Assembly: GCF_042433895.1 (NCBI RefSeq)
Contig: NZ_JBHLUA010000005.1
Location: 149,305-213,304, forward strand
DNA from: Mesonia maritima
GTDB lineage: Bacteria > Bacteroidota > Bacteroidia > Flavobacteriales > Flavobacteriaceae
DNA: 64,000 bases
Direction of reading: 5' to 3'
Every line of letters begins with the position of its first letter. The stretch's first letter is position 1. Of the stretch, positions 17,368-26,766 are shown piece after piece. The notes under the pieces were generated by a model. It had not been told where the DNA came from. It saw nothing but the letters and a program-made list of their open reading frames with translations, and did no database searches. The translations under genes and the position numbers were made by a program.

Positions 17368-17401
17368 TTGCGTTATGAGAAGGTAGATTAATTTATATTT
17401 G
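17368..17401 (+). promoter_or_regulatory. promoter of the TPR/barrel operon
   Basis: TTG at 17368-17370 and TATATTTG at 17394-17401, 23 nt apart, within the consensus range. The ATG of the TPR gene is 28 nt downstream. Confidence 0.55.
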
Positions 17402-17429
17402 ATTTGTTAAAATAAATCGATTTGTTTTT

Positions 17430-20400
17430 ATGGTACAAAAAATCAGTTTTGCACTATTATTTTTAGTAGTGTTTAATTTTTCAGGGTTTGCGCAAGAATC
17501 TGCACAATATACCAACGATTTAGTTGAATATAATCGCGCGGTAAAACTCTATAATAATCAGCAATATAAAGCTGCTCAAAAACTATTTAAAGAAGTAAAA
17601 AATAGTGAAGATGCTAAAACGGTAGAATCAGATTGTGCGTATTATATCGCAAATTGTGCGGTTCGCTTAAACCAGCCGAATGCAGATGAATTAATGCAAG
17701 AATTTGTTCAAAATTATCCTACAAGTACCAGAAGAAATTCAGCTTATATCAATGTAGCAAATTATTATTTTGAAAATGGCGATTATGCGTACGCTAAAAA
17801 ATGGTATGCAGAAGTTGACCAAAATTCACTTTCCAAAGCCGAATTACAAGAATTTTATTTTAACAACGGTTACGCAGCTTTTAAAAACGGACAAAAAGAG
17901 GAAGCCAAAAAATATTTTAATCGCGTTAGAGATTCGCAAGAATACGGTTCGCAGGCAAAATATTATTTAGGATTTATCGCTTACGAAGGCGATGAATACG
18001 ATGAAGCCAACCAAATGTTTGAAGAAGTAAAAACCGATGGTAGAAACAATAAAAACCTGTCTTACTTTCAGAGTGATATGAATTTTAAACTCGGAAAGTT
18101 CGAAAAAGCTATCGAGTTGGCAAAAGAACAATTAGAGCGTTCAAATAGAGTAGAGCGTTCAGAATTAAATAAAATTATTGGGGAAAGTTATTTCAATTTA
18201 AAACAATACGAAGAAGCAATTCCGTATTTAAAAGAATACCAAGGAAAACAGGGGAAATGGAACAATACCGATTATTACCAACTTGGTTATGCGTATTATA
18301 AACAAGGCGAATACCAAAACGCTATTTCAGAATTCAATAAAATAATTGGCGGTCAAAATTTTGTAGCGCAAAACGCGTATTATCATTTAGCTGAATCTTA
18401 CGTAAAATTAGACCAAAAACAGCAAGCTTTAAACGCGTTTAAAAATGCTTCTGAAATGGATTTTGATAAAAAAATTCAGGAAGATGCCGCATTAAATTAT
18501 GCCAAATTGAGCTACGAAATCGGTAATAACTATAAAAGTATTCCTGAAGTATTAACCGACTTTTTAGATAAATATCCCAATTCAAAAGAAAAGGAAACTA
18601 TTTCTGCATTGTTGGTCGATTCTTATATTACTTCGAAAAATTACAAAAAAGCGCTCGATTTATTAGAAGGAAGCAATCAATATAAAGATAAAATTGTTTA
18701 TCAAAAAGTAGCTTATTATCGCGGTGTAGAATTATATAATGAAGGAAAATATCAAGATGCGCTCGCTATGTTTAACAAATCACTTTCAGAGCGTAACGAC
18801 CAAACGTTTACAGCAAAAGCAACGTTTTGGAAAGCCGAAACTTCGTATAATTTAGAAGACTATCAAGAAGCGCTTATCGGTTACAAAGAATTTAAAGGAA
18901 TGAGCGCTGCAAAAAGCACTTCAGAATATAAAGATATCGATTATAATATTGGTTATGCGTATTTTAAAAAACGTGAATATGCCAACGCGGTAACTAATTT
19001 TAAAAATTATACCAGCACAGCAAATTCAAAAAATAATAAAGCGCAATTAAATGATGCGTATTTGCGTTTAGGCGACAGCTATTTTGCAACTAGCGATTAT
19101 TGGACTGCGATGGAATCTTACAATGAAGCCATTAAAATGGAAGGAATCGATAGCGATTATGCCTATTTCCAAAAAGCAATCAGCTACGGATTTGTCGATA
19201 AAAACGATCGTAAAATTGAAGATTTAAAAAGTTTTCTAAACCGGTATCCAAAATCTATTTATCGTGACGATGCTTTATATGAATTAGGAAATACTTACGT
19301 GGCTGAAAATCAGCCCGAAAAAGCTTTAGGTGCTTATCAGAATTTGGTTAATAACGTGCCAATGAGTTCGTTCGTTTCAAAAGCTTTACTAAAACAAGGT
19401 CTAATTTATTATAACAACGATCAAAGCAACGAAGCGCTCGCGAAATTTAAAAAAGTAGTTGCAGATTATCCAAATACAGAAGAAGCATCGCAAGCCGTAA
19501 AAACTGCCCGAGGAATTTATGTAGATCTTGGCAGAACCGATGAATACGCTTCTTGGGTAAGTACCTTAGATTTTGTGGAAGTAGCCGATTCAGATATTGA
19601 TAACGCAACTTTTGAAGCCGCTGAACAGAAATTCATCAATAACAACAGCGATGCGGCAATAAAAGGATTCAAAAAATATTTAAATGATTTCCCGAATGGT
19701 TTACACGCGTTAGCGTCACATTTTTATTTAGCGCAATTGCAATATAAAAATGGCGATAAAACCGATGCGATTCCACATTATCGTTATGCAATTGAACAAC
19801 CACGAAGCGAATTTACAGAGCAAGCTTTAGCGCGTTTATCACAAATTTTATTAGAGAAGGAAAATTATCAGGAAGCCATTCCGGTTTTAAAACGTTTAGA
19901 AAGTGAAGCCGATTTTCCACAGAATATCACTTTTGCGCGATCTAATTTAATGAAAGCTTATTATCAGCAAGAAAATTATCAACAAACCATTACTTATGCT
20001 GAAAAAGTTTTAGCCGATACCAAAATTGAAGATGACGTTAAAAGTGATGCGCAAGTATTTATTGCACGTGCTGCTATGCAAACCGGAAATGAAGAACGCG
20101 CTAAAAAAGCTTATGCCGAAGTTTTAAGAATAGCGAAAGGAGCCTTAGCCGCAGAAGCACAATATTACGATGCTTACTTTAAGCGAAAAGACGGAAATTA
20201 CGAAGTTTCAAATAAATCTGTCCAAGTGATCGCCAAAGAATATTCAGGGTATAAAAAATTCTCTTTAAAAGGATTATTACTGATGTCTAAAAATTATTAT
20301 GATTTAGAAGATCCTTATCAAGCTACGGTAATTCTCGAAAATATAATTAAGAGTGTTTCCGATTATCCGGAAATTGTTTCCGAAGCGAAAACCGAATTAG

Positions 20401-20459
20401 CACGTATTAAAGAAGAAGAAGCCAAAACAAACGCTTCTGTTGATGCTGAACAAAACTAA
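17430..20459 (+). CDS. large secreted tetratricopeptide-repeat protein
   Basis: A 1009-aa protein that starts with a signal peptide (about residues 1-21, ending FSGFAQ) and is otherwise made almost wholly of TPR units, visible as repeated Y-x-x-A-x-x-x-F and G-x-x-x-Y-x-x-A patterns (for example QYKAAQKLFKEV, EYDEANQMFEEV, KYQDALAMFNKSL, NYQEAIPVLKRLE). It should form a long periplasmic superhelix that binds other proteins. The gene directly downstream encodes an outer-membrane barrel, so I infer that the two work as a unit. The exact role is not known to me. Confidence 0.82.
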   Translation: MVQKISFALLFLVVFNFSGFAQESAQYTNDLVEYNRAVKLYNNQQYKAAQKLFKEVKNSEDAKTVESDCAYYIANCAVRLNQPNADELMQEFVQNYPTSTRRNSAYINVANYYFENGDYAYAKKWYAEVDQNSLSKAELQEFYFNNGYAAFKNGQKEEAKKYFNRVRDSQEYGSQAKYYLGFIAYEGDEYDEANQMFEEVKTDGRNNKNLSYFQSDMNFKLGKFEKAIELAKEQLERSNRVERSELNKIIGESYFNLKQYEEAIPYLKEYQGKQGKWNNTDYYQLGYAYYKQGEYQNAISEFNKIIGGQNFVAQNAYYHLAESYVKLDQKQQALNAFKNASEMDFDKKIQEDAALNYAKLSYEIGNNYKSIPEVLTDFLDKYPNSKEKETISALLVDSYITSKNYKKALDLLEGSNQYKDKIVYQKVAYYRGVELYNEGKYQDALAMFNKSLSERNDQTFTAKATFWKAETSYNLEDYQEALIGYKEFKGMSAAKSTSEYKDIDYNIGYAYFKKREYANAVTNFKNYTSTANSKNNKAQLNDAYLRLGDSYFATSDYWTAMESYNEAIKMEGIDSDYAYFQKAISYGFVDKNDRKIEDLKSFLNRYPKSIYRDDALYELGNTYVAENQPEKALGAYQNLVNNVPMSSFVSKALLKQGLIYYNNDQSNEALAKFKKVVADYPNTEEASQAVKTARGIYVDLGRTDEYASWVSTLDFVEVADSDIDNATFEAAEQKFINNNSDAAIKGFKKYLNDFPNGLHALASHFYLAQLQYKNGDKTDAIPHYRYAIEQPRSEFTEQALARLSQILLEKENYQEAIPVLKRLESEADFPQNITFARSNLMKAYYQQENYQQTITYAEKVLADTKIEDDVKSDAQVFIARAAMQTGNEERAKKAYAEVLRIAKGALAAEAQYYDAYFKRKDGNYEVSNKSVQVIAKEYSGYKKFSLKGLLLMSKNYYDLEDPYQATVILENIIKSVSDYPEIVSEAKTELARIKEEEAKTNASVDAEQN

Positions 20460-20491
20460 ACCCCAATTTTTGAACATTTAATTGTTATTCT

Positions 20492-22237
20492 ATGCAATTT
20501 ACTTCATTTTATAAATCCATTTTTTTAGTGACTTTTTGTCTAACTTCAGCAACACTTTTTGCTCAAAAAGATGAAGAAGACAATGAAATCGATACTGAAA
20601 GACTCATTATTGTAAAACCTTATTCGCCGTCGGTTAGTGACGCGTTTAAGGTGAAACAAACGCCCAAGATAAATGATTCGTTAGAACGAAAAAAGAAACA
20701 AGTTACCTACGATATTTTTTCATTTCCGGTAGCCTCTACTTTTACACCAGCAAAAGGTAAAGCGGCGGGAGTTCAACAAAAAGCGAGACCTTATTTGTAC
20801 AATAATTACGCGGCTTTAGGTTTCGGAAATTATGGAAATATAATCGCTGAATTTTACAGCACCGTTTATTTACAAAACAATCAAGAATTCGGGATTGGCT
20901 TCAATCATAATTCATCACAAGGCGGAATCGAAAATGCGGTTTTAGATGATAAATTTTATAATACCGATTTAGATCTTTCTTACGACAGCCAAGCGCGTGG
21001 TTTTACGTGGGGAGCAGATTTAGGTCTAGAACATCAAGTTTATAATTGGTACGGCGCGCCAAATTATTTGCCGATTACCGATGGAGATTATGCTAGCATC
21101 GATCCGCAACATACATTTTACGCGGTAAATGTTGGCGCAAATATAGATGTAGAACAAGGCGTTTTCGATAAAGGAGAATTAACTTATCGTCGCTTTGGTG
21201 ATAATTACAGTAGCGGAGAAAATCATTTATTGGTAACTCCGGAATTTCAATTTCCGGTAGGAGAAGAAAGTTTTTTCAACACCGAATTTTCTGTAGATTA
21301 TGTAAGCGGAAAATTTGACCAATCGCTGTATAATCCTGCTGAAAAAAAATACAGTTTTTTAAATTTAGGAATTCATCCGAGTATTCAATTAACTGCGGGC
21401 GATATTTCTTTTGATGTTGGAGCGCAAGCAGTTTACAGTATGGATGCTGAAAATGATAAAAACAAATTTTTTGTCTATCCAAAAGTCACAGGAAGCTACA
21501 GAATTGCCGGTGATTATTTCATCGCTTATGCTGGAGTAGAAGGAGAATTGAAGCAAAATACCTACTATAATTTTGCGCAAAAAAATCCATTTATTTCTCC
21601 GACTTTAACTATTGCGCCAACCGATAAACAATACAATATTTTTGTAGGAGGAAAAGGAAAATTCACCGATAATATCAGTTACGATATTAGAGCCGATTAT
21701 TCAGCTGAAAAAAACAGAGCATTTTTTATTCATAATTCATATCAAGCTTCCGCGGAAGCGAACAATTTTGAATATTTTAATTCCTTTGGTTTAGCCTATG
21801 ACGATTTAACAACTTTTGGCGTTTTTGGAGAATTACAAATGGCGGTAAAAGATGATTTACAAATTAAAGTAAATGCTACCTTAAACACCTATAGCGTAGA
21901 TTCTGAAAGTGAAGCTTGGAATTTACCACAATTGCAAGGTTCGCTTATCGCAGATTATCAAATCACCGAAAAATGGAACGCCGGCGCAAGTCTATTTTAT
22001 GTAGGGGAACGAAAAGATTTATTTAGTTACAACACGACTTCAATTAATGAAACAAGTACCGTTACCTTAGATGGTTTTGTAGATTTAAACCTAAATGTTG
22101 GCTACCAATTAAATAACCGATTAGGTTTCTTTTTACGCGGAAATAATTTACTCGAAGGTAATTACCAACGTTGGATGGGGTATTCGGTACAAGATATTCA
22201 AGTTCTTGCCGGCGCAACGTATCAATTCGATTGGTAA
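20492..22237 (+). CDS. outer-membrane beta-barrel resembling a plug-less TonB-dependent receptor
   Basis: A 581-aa protein with a signal peptide (about residues 1-24, ending ATLFAQ), a short linker rich in charged residues, and then a continuous series of alternating amphipathic strands to the C-terminal YQFDW, the aromatic end expected for barrel insertion. The last part (FFLRGNNLLEGNYQRW) is typical of TonB-dependent receptor barrels, but there is no recognisable plug domain or TonB box. It lies 32 nt after the TPR gene, with no terminator between, and a terminator follows. Substrate unknown. Confidence 0.75.
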   Translation: MQFTSFYKSIFLVTFCLTSATLFAQKDEEDNEIDTERLIIVKPYSPSVSDAFKVKQTPKINDSLERKKKQVTYDIFSFPVASTFTPAKGKAAGVQQKARPYLYNNYAALGFGNYGNIIAEFYSTVYLQNNQEFGIGFNHNSSQGGIENAVLDDKFYNTDLDLSYDSQARGFTWGADLGLEHQVYNWYGAPNYLPITDGDYASIDPQHTFYAVNVGANIDVEQGVFDKGELTYRRFGDNYSSGENHLLVTPEFQFPVGEESFFNTEFSVDYVSGKFDQSLYNPAEKKYSFLNLGIHPSIQLTAGDISFDVGAQAVYSMDAENDKNKFFVYPKVTGSYRIAGDYFIAYAGVEGELKQNTYYNFAQKNPFISPTLTIAPTDKQYNIFVGGKGKFTDNISYDIRADYSAEKNRAFFIHNSYQASAEANNFEYFNSFGLAYDDLTTFGVFGELQMAVKDDLQIKVNATLNTYSVDSESEAWNLPQLQGSLIADYQITEKWNAGASLFYVGERKDLFSYNTTSINETSTVTLDGFVDLNLNVGYQLNNRLGFFLRGNNLLEGNYQRWMGYSVQDIQVLAGATYQFDW

Positions 22238-22258
22238 TAAAAAATCACATTTCTTAAA

Positions 22259-22289
22259 AGCGTTGAAGTTAGCTTCAGCGCTTTTTTTA
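22259..22289 (+). terminator. terminator after the barrel gene
   Basis: Ten-base stem AGCGTTGAAG / CTTCAGCGCT (one G-T pair) with loop TTAG, followed by a T-run. Confidence 0.85.
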
Positions 22290-22310
22290 TTTTTACATAA
22301 ATTAAAATAT

Positions 22311-23933
22311 ATGAAACGAATTTTACTCTTAATATTAGTCGGTTTTTTTCTTTTTGCATGTAAAGAGAAAAAGGAAGTCGATTTACTGGTGATGAACGCA
22401 AAAATTTATACGGTAGATGAAAATTTTTCAATTCGGCAATCCTTTGTAGTAAATGATGGAAAAATTCTTGAAATAGGAGAATTCGGAAAATTAGAATTAC
22501 GTTATACACCCGAAAAAACTTATGATGTTGACGGGAAATTTGTTTTCCCGGGTTTTATAGACGCGCATGCACATTTTTATGGATTGGGTTTGCAGCAACA
22601 AAAAGTTGATCTCACAGGAACAAAAAGTTTTGCTGAAGTTGTAGAACGAATACAAACATTTCAGAAGAAAAATAATTCAAATTTTATTACCGGTAGAGGT
22701 TGGGATCAAAACGATTGGGAAAAACAAGAATTCCCTACCAATGATACGCTAAATAGATTATTTCCAAACACGCCAATAATCATTAATAGAATCGATGGCC
22801 ACGTTTTATTAGCAAATAAAATTGCGCTTCAAAAAGCAGGAATTTCTACACAAACCAAAATTGAAGGCGGAGAAATTATTCAGGAAAATGGAAAATTAAC
22901 GGGTGTTTTAATTGATAACGCGATGACGCTGATGAATAAAATAATTCCAAATCCTACACCAAAAGAAAAAATTTCAGCTTTAAAAGCAGCAGAAAAAATT
23001 TGTTTAGATTACGGTTTAACCACCGTCGATGATGCCGGTTTAGAACGCGAAACCATTGAATTAATAGATTCTTTACAAAAAGCCAATGAATTGAATATGC
23101 GAATTTATGCGATGGTGGCTAACTCTTCTAAAAATGTAGAATATTATTTAAAGAAAGGAATTTATAAAACGCCTAAATTAAATGTTCGCTCATTTAAAGT
23201 TTATGCAGATGGTGCGTTAGGATCTCGTGGCGCGGCGTTAAAAAAATCGTATACAGATAAAGATAAACATTTCGGCTCGTTGTTAATTAATCCGAAGAAA
23301 TTTAAAACCTTAGCCGGAAAAATTAGTAAGTCTGACTTTCAGATGAATATGCACGCTATTGGTGATTCTGCAAATGCAATGGTTTTAAGAACGTATGATT
23401 CTGTGCTGAAAAAGCAAAACGACCGAAGATGGCGCATAGAACACGCACAAATTATAGATGAACCAGATTTTAAGTATTTCAGTAATAATATTTTTCCTTC
23501 AGTTCAACCGACGCACGCGACAAGCGATATGTATTGGGCAAATTTAAGATTAGGGAAAGAACGTTTAAAAAATGCTTATGCTTACAAACGCTTATTGAAA
23601 CAAACAGGAAAAATAGCCTTAGGAACCGATTTCCCAATTGAAAATGTAAATCCGTTACTTACTTTTTACGCGGCTATTAGTCGAAAAGATACTTCGGGTT
23701 ATCCAGAAGATGGTTTTCAAAAATCGCAAGCCTTGAGTAGAGAAGAAGCTTTACGCGGAATGACAATTTGGGCAGCTTACGCAAATTTTGAAGAAAAAGA
23801 AAAAGGCAGTATTGAAGTAGGAAAATATGCCGATTTTGTTGTGTTAGATCGTGATATTATGACGATTCCCGAAAAAGATATTCCTAATGTAAAAGTTTTA
23901 GCGACTTACATTGATGGAAAAAAAGCGAACTAA
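22311..23933 (+). CDS. amidohydrolase-family lipoprotein (YtcJ/NfdA-like)
   Basis: A 540-aa metal-dependent amidohydrolase of the amidohydrolase-3 type. The ATG at 22311 gives a lipoprotein signal (MKRILLLILVGFFLFACKEK) and avoids a longer reading frame that runs through the terminator. Metal-site motifs are FPGFIDAHAHFYGLG and, later, MNMHAIGDSAN, IEHAQIIDE and LGTDFPIENVNP. Members hydrolyse amides or formamides of varied substrates; I cannot name the substrate. Expected to sit in the periplasm, anchored by lipid. Confidence 0.85.
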   Translation: MKRILLLILVGFFLFACKEKKEVDLLVMNAKIYTVDENFSIRQSFVVNDGKILEIGEFGKLELRYTPEKTYDVDGKFVFPGFIDAHAHFYGLGLQQQKVDLTGTKSFAEVVERIQTFQKKNNSNFITGRGWDQNDWEKQEFPTNDTLNRLFPNTPIIINRIDGHVLLANKIALQKAGISTQTKIEGGEIIQENGKLTGVLIDNAMTLMNKIIPNPTPKEKISALKAAEKICLDYGLTTVDDAGLERETIELIDSLQKANELNMRIYAMVANSSKNVEYYLKKGIYKTPKLNVRSFKVYADGALGSRGAALKKSYTDKDKHFGSLLINPKKFKTLAGKISKSDFQMNMHAIGDSANAMVLRTYDSVLKKQNDRRWRIEHAQIIDEPDFKYFSNNIFPSVQPTHATSDMYWANLRLGKERLKNAYAYKRLLKQTGKIALGTDFPIENVNPLLTFYAAISRKDTSGYPEDGFQKSQALSREEALRGMTIWAAYANFEEKEKGSIEVGKYADFVVLDRDIMTIPEKDIPNVKVLATYIDGKKAN

Positions 23934-23952
23934 TTTTCATTAATTCGCTTTT
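23921..23952. terminator. bidirectional terminator overlapping the amidohydrolase stop codon
   Basis: Perfect 9-bp stem AAAAGCGAA / TTCGCTTTT; the TAA stop at 23931-23933 lies in the loop. A and T tracts flank both arms, so it can serve this gene and the convergent metalloprotease gene. Confidence 0.7.
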
Positions 23953-23985
23953 AAAAAAGTTGAATAATAAGTTTTAAACCGGAAA

Positions 23986-24744
23986 TTACCTTCCGCCGTT
24001 AGCTTGTAAATCTAGAATGCATTCGCTGCCTAAATCTGGAATATTATCCCCAAACATTCCCATAATTCCGCTAGAAAATTCTGCTTCAGCTCGCATTAAG
24101 CAATTCTCTGTTATACAATGAGCTTCAGCATTTGGATCTTCGTGTTCATTTTGTTGTTCAGAACCAATTCCAACTAAACCTAAGAGATGTCCGAATTCGT
24201 GTGTTAAAGTAGTGGTTTCTATACTGGTTTTACTTGGCGCGCCGGGAGCGTTTGTAAAACTAATAATGGTTTCTTGAAAAATAACTATAGAAGTATTTTG
24301 GTAAGCAGTTCCTAAGGTATTGCTCGTACCTTCATCACCTTGTTTTTTTCCGTTAGCGAATATTATAAAAACGCTAATTTTATCTTCGGTATTAAAAGAA
24401 GTTCGTACATTATTTTCGATAGAACGAATTTGTTCAATGCTATATGGACCTTCAGAATTTAATTCAATTTCCCGCGTATTTATATCAATAGAAGTTTTGT
24501 AGGTGCGTTGCTGCAAAAAGCTTTTTAAATTTTGTAAACTTTCATTTTCCGGCTGAAAACCTTCAGGATAAACTACTTCAATTTCCATAGTCGAAAAAAT
24601 GTCGTTCGCTAATAAATCGTGAGCAGATTGCCCTAAACCTAAATCATTATCGGGAATCCCACTTGAATCCCCACTATCATCACTGCTACAACCTATAAAT
24701 AGAATTAGACTTAAAAGATAAAAAGTGTATTTAATTTGTTTCAT
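23986..24744 (-). CDS. zinc metalloprotease lipoprotein
   Basis: A 252-aa lipoprotein (lipobox LFIGCSS, Cys19) followed by a Ser/Asp/Gly-rich linker typical of surface-exposed Bacteroidota lipoproteins. The zinc site is H182-E-F-G-H186 in TLTHEFGHLLGL. In metzincins the third ligand is usually six residues after the second His, but that position is Gly here; His201 or His209 in a short acidic loop may replace it. A Met-containing segment (SSGIMGMFGD) follows, as in a Met-turn. Similar small proteins are known in flavobacteria as membrane metalloproteases. Substrate unknown. Confidence 0.78.
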   Translation of the reverse strand: MKQIKYTFYLLSLILFIGCSSDDSGDSSGIPDNDLGLGQSAHDLLANDIFSTMEIEVVYPEGFQPENESLQNLKSFLQQRTYKTSIDINTREIELNSEGPYSIEQIRSIENNVRTSFNTEDKISVFIIFANGKKQGDEGTSNTLGTAYQNTSIVIFQETIISFTNAPGAPSKTSIETTTLTHEFGHLLGLVGIGSEQQNEHEDPNAEAHCITENCLMRAEAEFSSGIMGMFGDNIPDLGSECILDLQANGGR

Positions 24745-24808
24745 AAGTAGAATTTTAGTTGAATTAGTTTATCAAACTAACAGGAAATCGTTTTATAAAA
24801 AAGCGTTT

Positions 24809-25615
24809 TTAGGAAAGTTTTAGCATTGCTAAATAATCGTAATGTTCTCCTTTTTGAATTAACGAACACGAAAAACCATTCATTTCTGCTGCCAATTGTA
24901 AAGATTCAAAATCGATATAAAGCCAATCGAATGGAGTTGAGGTTTCGCCTTTATAGGTTAATTGATATGTTAACTCGCCATAATATTCTTCGGGGTTTAC
25001 CCAAATTCCGCCATCTTCGTCACGATCGAATAAATAATTTAAGTCAGAAGAATCTAACAAAACTTTTCCGTTAGCCGATAAAATTGTTTTTAAGTGAGTG
25101 AAAAATTCGGTGAGGTTTTTTAATTTTCCTACAATACCGATTCCGTTCATTAACATAAGAATCGTATCAAATTTTTCATTTGTACCGCCAAAGGATTTAT
25201 TATCAAGAGACTTGCCTTCAAATTTTAAAGGATTTTCCGTAGAATATCTCGTGGACTTGTCCTGAAGTAGTTGATTATTTAGGTTGAAAAAATTTTCTAC
25301 TTCAGCATTTTTAATTCCGCGTAAGCGAGCAATTTCTATAGCTTTTGGTGAAATATCAATCGCTTTTACATTTTTTCCTTTTTCTTGAAGATACAATGCG
25401 TGGCTTCCCGCGCAACAACCCACATCGAGTATTTTTCCGCTAGCTAATTCGAGAGCTTTTTGTTCTAAAGTTGGCATTTGCTCAAAATTTCTGAATAAAT
25501 AATCGGTTGGAATTTCATCATCGTCAAAATCTTCAGAAATTACCGTAATATTTTTCGGGTCGTTATTATGAAAATAATCGGCTACGGCTTTGCCAAAAAT
25601 GTCGGGTGAGTTCAA
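24809..25615 (-). CDS. class I SAM-dependent methyltransferase
   Basis: A 268-aa methyltransferase. Motif I is ILDVGCCAGSHALYLQ (about residues 63-78), followed by VKAIDISPKAIEIAR (motif II acidic residue) and DTILMLMNGIGIVGKL (motif IV region). The upstream part is acidic. The only plausible start is a TTG at 25615, since no in-frame ATG lies before the conserved N-terminus; this start is tentative. It is divergent from the cysteine-cluster gene, with a 35-nt gap. Substrate unknown. Confidence 0.8.
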   Translation of the reverse strand: MNSPDIFGKAVADYFHNNDPKNITVISEDFDDDEIPTDYLFRNFEQMPTLEQKALELASGKILDVGCCAGSHALYLQEKGKNVKAIDISPKAIEIARLRGIKNAEVENFFNLNNQLLQDKSTRYSTENPLKFEGKSLDNKSFGGTNEKFDTILMLMNGIGIVGKLKNLTEFFTHLKTILSANGKVLLDSSDLNYLFDRDEDGGIWVNPEEYYGELTYQLTYKGETSTPFDWLYIDFESLQLAAEMNGFSCSLIQKGEHYDYLAMLKLS

Positions 25616-25638
25616 AATATAAATCGGTTTCTAATTGT

Positions 25639-25646
25639 TATCTTTG
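25639..25646 (+). promoter_or_regulatory. -7 element directly before the cysteine-cluster gene
   Basis: TATCTTTG ends 4 nt before the ATG at 25651. Transcription from it would start at or within a base or two of the start codon, so the mRNA is predicted to be leaderless. Confidence 0.5.
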
Positions 25647-25650
25647 CCCT

Positions 25651-26142
25651 ATGGAAGAATTTCTTGCACAGTTGCCGGCACTTGCCAAAGATAAACATAA
25701 GTCGAATAAAAAGTTTTTTTCGAAGCTAAAAAAGAAGCCTCCTAAAAATTTAGATGTGTTAATGCAGGAATTGCACGACGATGAGTTTGAGCGAACCGAT
25801 TGTTTAGACTGCGCGAATTGTTGTAAAACTACCGGACCATTATTTACGAATAAAGATATTGAACGTATTGCGAAATTTTTAAAAATGAAACCGCAAGCGT
25901 TTATAGATGAATATTTGCGAATTGATGAAGAAAATGATTATGTGTTGCAGCAAGTTCCGTGTACATTTTTAGGGCACGATAATAAATGTTTAATTTATGA
26001 TGTACGACCAAAAGCTTGCGCAGAATTCCCACATACCGATCGAAAAAAATTTCAGCAGATTTCACATTTAACTTTAAAAAATGTTGCCATTTGTCCAGCT
26101 GCTTATAATATTGTAGAAGAAATGAAAAAACGTTTGCCTTAA
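25651..26142 (+). CDS. YkgJ-family cysteine-cluster protein
   Basis: A 163-aa protein of the YkgJ/zinc-or-iron-binding Cys-cluster family. It shows CLDCANCCKTTGP in the middle, then CTFLGHDNKCLIYDVRPKAC and AICPAA, giving the usual set of metal-ligand cysteines. The start at 25651 is chosen because a -7 promoter element lies just before it and the earlier frame crosses the divergent gene's start. Function in the family is not settled; a metal cluster is likely. It ends 3 nt before the convergent outer-membrane protein gene. Confidence 0.85.
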   Translation: MEEFLAQLPALAKDKHKSNKKFFSKLKKKPPKNLDVLMQELHDDEFERTDCLDCANCCKTTGPLFTNKDIERIAKFLKMKPQAFIDEYLRIDEENDYVLQQVPCTFLGHDNKCLIYDVRPKACAEFPHTDRKKFQQISHLTLKNVAICPAAYNIVEEMKKRLP

Positions 26143-26145
26143 ATT

Positions 26146-26766
26146 TTATAGTAACAAGCGAATTCCTAACTTGAGATTAATGTAATTTGTTGAATTAAAG
26201 AAACCTTGAATTGGTTCCGGTGCTTCAATCGATAGAAAATCTTTTCTAAAATTAGGCGAGAAATAAACGCCAAGTACTTTCCAAAAATGATAGCTAAATT
26301 CAGGATTAAACCATACGGTTGTCCCGGTATCTGCAACAATTCTAAAATCATCATTTAGAAAATTTTTATACTTAACCGCCCCGACTCCTGCGCTAATCAT
26401 AAACCTAAAATCGTTTCTGGGATAAAATTGATATCCTAGTAAGGGACCTATAAAAAAAGTATTTGTCTTATTTTGTCCACCTACTAATTCATTATTTTTT
26501 ATCCTATTATAGGTGTTTCCGTAATGTAACCCTAGTAGAAATTGCCCGTCTGATAAATTGAAAAAAACTTCTGCATCAATGCCGGTAATGTTCGTAAAAG
26601 TCTTGCTCGCAAAATTATCTCCTACAGCAATAGGCTGAGTATATCCAAATTTAAAAACTATGTAATGATCGTCTTGTGGGAATTTATTATTTTCTTCCTG
26701 TGAAAATAAATGAGCTGAAATCCCGAAAAAAACTACAAAAATGAAAATATTAATAGGTGAATTCAT
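26146..26766 (-). CDS. small outer-membrane beta-barrel protein
   Basis: A 206-aa protein with a signal peptide (about residues 1-22, ending SAHLFSQ) and an eight-to-ten-strand amphipathic pattern, including the glycine-rich FKFGYTQPIAVGD, FFIGPLLGYQFYP and FMISAGVGAVKY, and ending in LKLGIRLLL. It resembles PorT/OmpA-like barrels of this phylum. Its start overlaps the upstream lipoprotein gene by 17 nt, so the two were probably translated together before that gene was disrupted. Confidence 0.72.
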   Translation of the reverse strand: MNSPINIFIFVVFFGISAHLFSQEENNKFPQDDHYIVFKFGYTQPIAVGDNFASKTFTNITGIDAEVFFNLSDGQFLLGLHYGNTYNRIKNNELVGGQNKTNTFFIGPLLGYQFYPRNDFRFMISAGVGAVKYKNFLNDDFRIVADTGTTVWFNPEFSYHFWKVLGVYFSPNFRKDFLSIEAPEPIQGFFNSTNYINLKLGIRLLL

